Shown here in pieces: positions 1-7,274 of a DNA stretch of 7,274 nucleotides. The notes beneath the pieces were generated by a model, which saw only the letters and a list, made by a program, of their open reading frames with translations, made no database searches and was not told where the DNA came from. A program made the position numbers and the translations under genes. Origin of the DNA: CAYLZN01 sp964387935 (GTDB taxonomy: Bacteria > Acidobacteriota > Vicinamibacteria > Vicinamibacterales > JAFNAJ01); NCBI GenBank assembly GCA_964387935.1, contig CAYLZN010000298.1:1-7274 (forward strand). The letters run 5' to 3'. How positions within the stretch are numbered: the first letter of the stretch is position 1; every line of letters starts with the position of its first letter.

Positions 1-1
1 C

Positions 2-1081
2 CGGTTGCGAGCCCGCGCCGATTCGGTGCAACCCTGCTACCTGTGGATGCTCCAGTACGACACTCAGTCGATCGATCGGGACTCCTGGTTGCGCCTGGAG
101 GGGTGCTACCGGGCCTGCGCCGAGGTGCTGCGGACTGTGGTGGCGTTTCCGGAGGCGTACGAGGCCAGTCCCGAGCTGCTCAAGCTCCTCGGGGAGGCCC
201 AATCGGCCATCCGAGCCGGCATGGAGGCGTGCGGCGTGTTTCCCCGGGTCCAGGACCTCGACCAGCAGGCGGTGTTCGCGTGGTGCAAGGCGGAGGGGGC
301 AGCCCGCCGGGTCTTCAACCCCTTCCTGGCCCTGGATCACCTCGCCGACCCGACCCTCCACGGTGGACTGCTGGCAAGGGCCCGGCGAATCTCCGAGGAC
401 CTGCGGACCAGGCGCGACCGGCAGCGGCAGGTCAAGCGGGGACTCAACACGGTCCGCTACCACGTGGGACAGCTTCAGGATGCGGCGGCTGACACGGAGC
501 ACCAGTGGATGCGCATCGTCGAAGGGGTCGAGGGAATCCTGGGGGCCGGAGAACAACCATCGATGCCCGAGATGGTCCAGCTCCTCGTGCCCCTCGCCGA
601 CGAGATTCCGGCGACCGTGTACGAGCGCCCGTCGATGCGTCAGGTGCTGCGCTACGTGGACGAGCGTGCGGCTGCCGACGACCTCGCGGCGGAAGAGGTC
701 GTGACGCGCCGCGACGCGACCGCCGCGGTGCTCGCGGTCCGCGAGGCCCTGCGTGGAACCACGATGGTCCTGATCGGGGGCACACCGCGTCCGCACGCGC
801 GAGAGCTCCTCGAACGGGAGTTTGAGCTGAGCGAGCTCGACTGGCAGTCCGCAGCGGAACACGCGTCCCTATCGGTCTTTGAACCCTCGGTCGCCCGTTC
901 CGATACCAGGCTGGTCGCGCTCATGATCCGATGGTCGAGCCACAGCTTCGAGGATGTTCGAGAGTTGTGCCGGAGGCACGGCAAGGTGTTCGTGCGCCTT
1001 CCCGGCGGCTACAACCCGGCGCAGGTCGCGCATCAGATCGTGGAACAGGCGTCCGAGCAGCTCGGCATCACCCGGACCTGA
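2..1081 (+). CDS. DUF2325-like C-terminal domain protein (5' end cut by window)
   Basis: The frame is open to the left edge, so the gene probably begins outside the window. The first in-frame start-like codons are TTG at 5, GTG at 26 and ATG at 47, and none has a visible ribosome site in the window. Residues below are counted from the TTG. The C-terminal part (about 253-348) looks like a DUF2325 domain: a beta strand ending in a Gly-Gly pair (MVLIGG, 254-259), a second strand followed by W-S-S-H (310-313), then a helix, a basic C-R-R-H-G-K turn (322-327) and the strand VFVRLPGG. DUF2325 has no established biochemical role that I can name. The N-terminal half (about 20-250) is mostly helical, with a charged, probably coiled-coil stretch near 125-165. 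No signal peptide or membrane helix is visible, so it is probably cytoplasmic. The gene converges on the next one, so it belongs to a different transcript from the kinase/protease group. The domain call is moderately sure; function is unknown. Confidence 0.8.
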   Translation, partial: RLRARADSVQPCYLWMLQYDTQSIDRDSWLRLEGCYRACAEVLRTVVAFPEAYEASPELLKLLGEAQSAIRAGMEACGVFPRVQDLDQQAVFAWCKAEGAARRVFNPFLALDHLADPTLHGGLLARARRISEDLRTRRDRQRQVKRGLNTVRYHVGQLQDAAADTEHQWMRIVEGVEGILGAGEQPSMPEMVQLLVPLADEIPATVYERPSMRQVLRYVDERAAADDLAAEEVVTRRDATAAVLAVREALRGTTMVLIGGTPRPHARELLEREFELSELDWQSAAEHASLSVFEPSVARSDTRLVALMIRWSSHSFEDVRELCRRHGKVFVRLPGGYNPAQVAHQIVEQASEQLGITRT

Positions 1082-1147
1082 GCGACGCTCGCCAACCCAC
1101 CCTCGCGCGGTGCGACGCGCGGACGACCAGGGCCAACCTCAGCGCAC

Positions 1148-1186
1148 GGGGCGGCCCCGCGCGGGGAGCGCACGCGGGGCCGCCTC
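1148..1186. terminator. GC-rich hairpin between convergent genes, probable bidirectional terminator
   Basis: Left arm 1150-1161 and right arm 1173-1184 are perfect 12-bp reverse complements (GGCGGCCCCGCG / CGCGGGGCCGCC), with an 11-base loop. One G-T wobble (1149/1185) and one more pair (1148/1186) extend it to 14 bp. It lies 67 bases after the stop of the DUF2325-like gene and 26 bases past the stop of the minus-strand secreted-protein gene, where a shared terminator would be expected. There is no run of T on either strand after the stem, so it is not a textbook intrinsic terminator. It may act as a strong stem that blocks or protects 3' ends. Confidence 0.6.
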
Positions 1187-1211
1187 CGAAGCGAGATGAG
1201 TCGGCGCGGGG

Positions 1212-1616
1212 TCAGAAGACGTCCAGGCGGTAGAGGTTCGGACGCATCCCACGGTTCTGGACGCGGACTCGGAACGGGCCGGTCCAGCGCGGCACGACGC
1301 TCACCCGGGCGCTGTCGTTCATGCCCAGGTCCTGCTCGATCAGGTTGCCGTTCTCGTCGTACAGGTACAGATCGAGGTCGCTGGTCCCGCTGCCGGAGAG
1401 CGCGATGATCGTCAGCTCCCCCGCGCGCAGCGTGACGGTGTAGTAGTCCGACGTGAGTGGCTGCACGATCTCGATGGCCTGCTGGGGGCCGCCCACAGGA
1501 TCGGCCTGCGCCTGGAGTTCCGGCGTCCCCCCGGGGGCGGGCGTCGGCGTGGGCGTGGCGCCGACGGCGGCAAGCCCGAGGAGGGGGGCGAGGAGGTGGG
1601 CGATTCGGGTGAACAT
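1212..1616 (-). CDS. small exported protein with PPC-like beta domain
   Basis: The product is 134 residues. The ATG at 1616 is chosen over an in-frame ATG at 1640 because AAAGGA (1628-1623) sits six bases before it, and because the N-terminus then reads as a clean signal peptide: Arg4, a hydrophobic core at 8-19 and a likely cleavage after V-G-A (residue 20). A Pro/Thr/Gly-rich linker follows (21-45). The rest (about 50-134) is a beta-rich domain with a strand rich in hydrophobics (YTVTLRAGELTIIALSG), then S-D-L-D-L-Y-L-Y-D-E-N-G (79-90), then strands ending N-L-Y-R-L-D-V-F. This pattern is that of bacterial pre-peptidase C-terminal (PPC) domains, which are non-catalytic beta sandwiches on secreted proteins. 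No enzyme motif or cysteine is seen. It lies downstream of the 66-residue gene on the same strand with a 77-base gap, so the two are likely one operon. Export is well supported, PPC likeness fairly well, and the partner is unknown. Confidence 0.82.
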   Translation of the reverse strand: MFTRIAHLLAPLLGLAAVGATPTPTPAPGGTPELQAQADPVGGPQQAIEIVQPLTSDYYTVTLRAGELTIIALSGSGTSDLDLYLYDENGNLIEQDLGMNDSARVSVVPRWTGPFRVRVQNRGMRPNLYRLDVF

Positions 1617-1622
1617 GGCGGT

Positions 1623-1628
1623 TCCTTT
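1623..1628 (-). promoter_or_regulatory. ribosome binding site of the small exported protein
   Basis: On the minus strand this reads AAAGGA, six bases before the ATG at 1616. It decides the start, because the upstream in-frame ATG at 1640 has no such site and would put eight polar residues in front of the signal peptide. Confidence 0.75.
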
Positions 1629-1636
1629 CGGTTGGT

Positions 1637-1681
1637 GCATCGCGGTGCGTGCCAGCGCCGGGGTGCGATGCGAAGCCCCGG
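1637..1681 (-). repeat. two overlapping, mutually exclusive inverted repeats between the two minus-strand genes
   Basis: GCATCGC (1637-1643) pairs with GCGATGC (1665-1671), a perfect 7-bp stem with a 21-base loop. CCGGGG (1658-1663) pairs with CCCCGG (1676-1681), a 6-bp stem. The second stem's loop contains the right arm of the first, so the two cannot easily form together. They lie between the 66-residue gene's stop and the ribosome site of the exported-protein gene. They could affect translation or read-through of the second gene, but short stems are expected by chance in DNA this rich in GC. Confidence 0.3.
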
Positions 1682-1693
1682 TGTGCGGGTCGT

Positions 1694-1894
1694 TCAGGCG
1701 GCGCGGAGCGGAGACGGACCGGGGCGGCGACCGAGCCGGTGGCGAGGGGCTTCGTCGCGTGCCTCCTGCTCCAGCCGGGCGATCAGCCGGCGCAACTCGC
1801 CGGCCGGGTCGGGGCAGCGCGCGAGCGCATCGAGGCTTGCCTGCTGCTCGCGGAGGAATCGGCGGCGACGCTCTGCGGCGGACTCACGGTGCAT
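1694..1894 (-). CDS. small Arg-rich helical protein, function unknown
   Basis: The product is 66 residues, starting at the ATG at 1894, which has AGGAG (1906-1902) seven bases upstream. A longer frame on the same strand runs up to 2266, but it would cross the divergent control region and the start of the kinase gene and has no support. The protein is highly charged: an Arg cluster (R9-R12, R15), a helical middle with Glu and Leu (about 13-47, E-L-R-R-L-I-A-R-L-E-Q-E), one Cys (C27) and a basic, Pro/Gly-containing tail. No signal peptide, membrane segment or known family is recognised. It is the first gene of the probable minus-strand pair and is transcribed divergently from the kinase. A small regulator or a kinase partner or substrate is possible, but nothing in the sequence shows either. 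Reality of the gene rests on the ribosome site, its position and its plausible helical content. Confidence 0.6.
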   Translation of the reverse strand: MHRESAAERRRRFLREQQASLDALARCPDPAGELRRLIARLEQEARDEAPRHRLGRRPGPSPLRAA

Positions 1895-1901
1895 GGTCGG
1901 G

Positions 1902-1906
1902 CTCCT
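1902..1906 (-). promoter_or_regulatory. ribosome binding site of the 66-residue gene
   Basis: The minus strand reads AGGAG, seven bases before the ATG at 1894. This is the main evidence that the short frame is a real gene and that it starts here rather than at an upstream codon. Confidence 0.7.
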
Positions 1907-1924
1907 GGCTCGGCGGACGGCTTG

Positions 1925-1945
1925 GGGACGAGCCGACCTCGTCCC
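1925..1945. promoter_or_regulatory. perfect 8-bp dyad, operator-like
   Basis: GGGACGAG (1925-1932) and CTCGTCCC (1938-1945) are exact reverse complements with a 5-base spacer. The dyad sits 30 bases upstream of the minus-strand ATG at 1894 and about 140 bases upstream of the kinase start. It could bind a dimeric regulator, or fold as an RNA hairpin in the 5' leader of the 66-residue gene. No regulator gene is in the window. Confidence 0.4.
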
Positions 1946-1990
1946 GCACCCTTGGGAGCGGATGACCGGGACCCGAGTTACAGCCGGGGT

Positions 1991-2028
1991 GCTCGCGAGC
2001 GCCCGCGGGGGGGCTCCCCAGAGCGCTC
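1991..2028. repeat. cluster of three short palindromes upstream of the kinase
   Basis: GCTCGCGAGC (1991-2000), CCCGCGGG (2002-2009) and GAGCGCTC (2021-2028) are each perfect palindromes. The first and third are built from the same GCTC/GAGC half-sites, in opposite order, with centres 29 bases apart. They lie 57-94 bases before the kinase ATG, where an operator would fit. GC-only palindromes are common in such DNA, so this is only suggestive. Confidence 0.3.
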
Positions 2029-2072
2029 CCACGAACGCGGTCTCGCCTGTAGACTCCCCGGCCGGGGGCGGC

Positions 2073-2077
2073 GGAGG
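2073..2077 (+). promoter_or_regulatory. ribosome binding site of the kinase gene
   Basis: GGAGG lies seven bases before the ATG at 2085. It fixes the kinase start and rules out the in-frame codons back to 1596, which would run antisense through both minus-strand genes. Confidence 0.85.
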
Positions 2078-2084
2078 TAGCGGC

Positions 2085-5723
<3,639 letters not shown>

Positions 5724-5724
5724 C

Positions 5725-5737
5725 GGTCGTTGCGACC
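5725..5737. terminator. short dyad in the 13-bp gap between convergent stop codons
   Basis: GGTCG (5725-5729) and CGACC (5733-5737) are exact reverse complements around a 3-base loop, filling the gap between the kinase stop (TAA, 5721-5723) and the protease stop (TAG on the minus strand, 5739-5737). A 5-bp stem with no following T run is weak as a terminator, but its placement is exact. Termination may instead occur inside the opposing gene. Confidence 0.3.
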
Positions 5738-7274
5738 TATTGCTTCCACCGCACCACCCGCACCACCACCTCGCACGACGAGGCGTGCATCCGCGCCGCC
5801 GCCGCCACGACCCGGACCGCGCGAGCGGTGTCCGCCGACTCGACGACCACGGCCGGGAACCAGTCCGGCGCATCGTCCTGCGCCACGATGCTGCCCGCGC
5901 TGACGGCGTAGAGGTCCACATCGCTGAAGTCGGTGGCCACCCCCAGGATGGCGTGCGTGTAACCGGCGTCGAGTGTGAGCGGAATGCCGCGCGCGTGGTC
6001 CGCCCCGATCCCGCGCAGCTCGAACCGCCACTCTCCGACCGTCTCCGGCGCGCCCGCGCCGGCGGCCTCGGCGGCCATGGCCTCCAGCAGCTGCTCCGGC
6101 GGCAGGAACATCCGCCGGACCTGCTCGGACCAGCCCGACTCGCGCGCCCCCTGGGCCGCCTCGGCACTCCCCTCCAGGAGCTCGCGCAGCAGGTCCACCC
6201 GCTGGGCGTAGTTGAACCCGACGGGGATGCGCCCGCCGGAGGCCTGGCCGACGACGCTCCCGGCGCACACGATGCCCACGACCTCGGCGCGCTCGTTGAT
6301 GAGCGGACTGCCGCTGGCGCCCCCCACGGTGGGCGCCGAGTAGTGCACGAGCTGGGCGGCGGTCTCGTCGCCGGCTTGGAAGAAGAAGTCCGTGACGGCC
6401 GTCACCCGGGCCGCCGGAGACTGGAGCGTGGGCATGCCCTCCACCCCCTCCATCGGGAACCCCGCGTAGCCCACGACCTCTCCCCGCCCGACGATCGGCC
6501 TGCCATTCGCCGCGGAAGCCAAAGCCAGCGGCGTGCCCGCATCGCCGGCCGTGACCTCCAGGATGGCCACATCGCCCGGCGCGACGAAGCTGATGCGTTC
6601 GGCGCCGCCCCCGGCCGCGCGCGTGAACTGCGCATCGAGGACCGGTCCCCAGCGCGCGTACGCCGGGTGGATCGTCATGTCCTCGCCCAGCTCCAGGCGC
6701 ACGGCGAGCCCCGGCCCGCGCTTGGCGATGGCCCTGATGGTCCGGTTGCCGCGCACCTGGGCCAGGGCCTGCGCCACGTGGGCGTTGGTGGCCAGGCGCG
6801 ATGGGGCCACCGTCCAGGCCGTCCCGATGGGCGTGAAGCCCCCATCGGCGCCCCCGACCCCCACCAGGCACACCGAGTCCACCACGCGGTCCAGGGCCGC
6901 GCGGATCGTGGCCGTGGCCTCGGCCGCGCGCGACTCCACCTGGGAGCGGACGGCGGCCAGGTCCTGCTGGCTCAGCGTGGTCACCTCGCGCAGGGCGGCG
7001 ATCTGGCCGCCGGTGCGCGCCCGGATCACGAGAATCGTGGCGACGACCAGCACCAGCGCCGCCGCGCCGACGACCGCGAGGATGCCGGTCCGCCGGTGCG
7101 AGGCCCGCGCCTTGTGCAGCACATCCGCCGGGACGCGGGCCAGGGGGGGCGAATCCGCCCCGCCGTGGCGCTGCTTCTCCGTCCCGGGCAGCTCGGCCCC
7201 GATCACCGTGGCCGACAGGAGGGGGCCGCCCTCGCCGAGCTCGAAGCGCAACTCGGCGCCGATGGGCGCCCGCT
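5737..7274 (-). CDS. membrane-anchored trypsin-like serine protease with FHA-like head and PPC-like tail (5' end cut by window)
   Basis: The frame runs off the right edge. A TTG at 7251 could be mistaken for a start, but the protein continues upstream. Residues are counted from that TTG. The edge sequence (RAPIGAELRFELGEGG then P-L-L-S-A-T-V) reads like the last strands of an FHA domain, a phosphothreonine-binding module. A linker follows, then a membrane helix (about 55-78) after H-R-R, a short coiled coil (82-120), and a trypsin/HtrA-type protease domain (about 124-360). The catalytic triad is visible: H158 in T-N-A-H-V, D227 in G-D-V-A-I-L and S313 in G-A-S-G-S-P. The last 100 residues (about 405-504) form a beta-rich, PPC-like domain with S-D-V-D-L-Y (443-448). 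The topology predicts FHA inside and protease outside. No PDZ domain is seen, unlike DegP-type HtrA. It converges on the kinase gene with 13 bp between stops. Protease identity is strong; the FHA call is moderate because most of it lies outside the window. Confidence 0.88.
   Translation of the reverse strand, partial: RAPIGAELRFELGEGGPLLSATVIGAELPGTEKQRHGGADSPPLARVPADVLHKARASHRRTGILAVVGAAALVLVVATILVIRARTGGQIAALREVTTLSQQDLAAVRSQVESRAAEATATIRAALDRVVDSVCLVGVGGADGGFTPIGTAWTVAPSRLATNAHVAQALAQVRGNRTIRAIAKRGPGLAVRLELGEDMTIHPAYARWGPVLDAQFTRAAGGGAERISFVAPGDVAILEVTAGDAGTPLALASAANGRPIVGRGEVVGYAGFPMEGVEGMPTLQSPAARVTAVTDFFFQAGDETAAQLVHYSAPTVGGASGSPLINERAEVVGIVCAGSVVGQASGGRIPVGFNYAQRVDLLRELLEGSAEAAQGARESGWSEQVRRMFLPPEQLLEAMAAEAAGAGAPETVGEWRFELRGIGADHARGIPLTLDAGYTHAILGVATDFSDVDLYAVSAGSIVAQDDAPDWFPAVVVESADTARAVRVVAAAARMHASSCEVVVRVVRWKQ

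Larger units (their letters stand above)
1895..2084. promoter_or_regulatory. divergent control region between the small-gene pair and the kinase
   Basis: These 190 bases separate the starts of a minus-strand gene pair and the plus-strand kinase, so promoters for both directions should lie here. I looked for -35/-10 pairs and found none convincing. TAGACT at 2050-2055 is a weak -10-like match without a good -35 partner. The region holds an 8-bp dyad (1925-1945) and a palindrome cluster (1991-2028), listed separately. The plus strand stays open in the kinase frame right through it, so an automatic caller could wrongly start the kinase far upstream. Confidence 0.6.

Noticed and set aside
1952..1980. 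TTGGGA with 17-base spacing to GAGTTA as a kinase promoter
   Set aside because: The -10 element matches the consensus at only one position, so the pair is no better than chance.
1596..2084. In-frame 163-residue upstream extension of the kinase gene
   Set aside because: It lacks a ribosome site, runs antisense through the well-supported gene at 1694-1894 and the start of the one at 1212-1616, and reads as low-complexity Arg/Ser/Gly sequence. The ATG at 2085 has GGAGG at the right spacing.
7249..7251. TTG as the true start of the protease gene
   Set aside because: No ribosome site precedes it, and the residues upstream (R-A-P-I-G-A-E) continue a plausible FHA strand pattern to the window edge, so the gene is treated as cut.

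Overview
The window is very GC-rich bacterial DNA with long spurious open frames on both strands. The best clue to its source is the large Hanks-type kinase. Its kinase-domain wording, N-terminal segment, single membrane helix after the kinase domain and long degenerate TPR tail match a family expanded in Planctomycetota (including Phycisphaerae-like lineages). I therefore favour a planctomycete or related PVC-type bacterium. This is inference from family resemblance, not a search result.

Layout from left to right. (1) 2-1081 (+): the 3' part of a gene for a protein with a C-terminal DUF2325-like domain, cut by the left edge. (2) A 14-bp GC-rich stem at 1148-1186 lies between two convergent genes. 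(3) 1212-1616 (-): a small exported protein with a pre-peptidase C-terminal (PPC)-like beta domain. (4) 1694-1894 (-): a 66-residue Arg-rich helical protein of unknown function, probably co-transcribed with the gene at 1212-1616. (5) 1895-2084: a divergent control region with a perfect 8-bp dyad and a cluster of short palindromes. (6) 2085-5723 (+): a 1212-residue membrane-spanning Ser/Thr kinase with TPR-like repeats. (7) 5737-7274 (-): a membrane-anchored trypsin-like protease with a PPC-like C-terminal domain. What looks like the end of an FHA domain sits at its N-terminus, cut by the right edge. Its stop lies 13 bp from the kinase stop, tail to tail.

Working model (inference): the kinase and the protease are both predicted single-pass proteins with cytoplasmic signalling heads (kinase; FHA-like phosphothreonine reader) and outward-facing bodies (TPR; protease plus PPC-like domain). 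The small exported PPC-like protein shares a motif with the protease tail. Together they could form a phosphorylation-linked cell-envelope system. Its logic would be that the kinase phosphorylates a partner, the FHA head reads the mark, and an external protease or PPC-like protein acts outside. The DUF2325 gene is convergent with this group and may be unrelated.

No tRNA, rRNA, CRISPR array, insertion sequence or attachment site was seen. No gap between genes exceeds 300 bases; the largest is the 190-bp divergent region.
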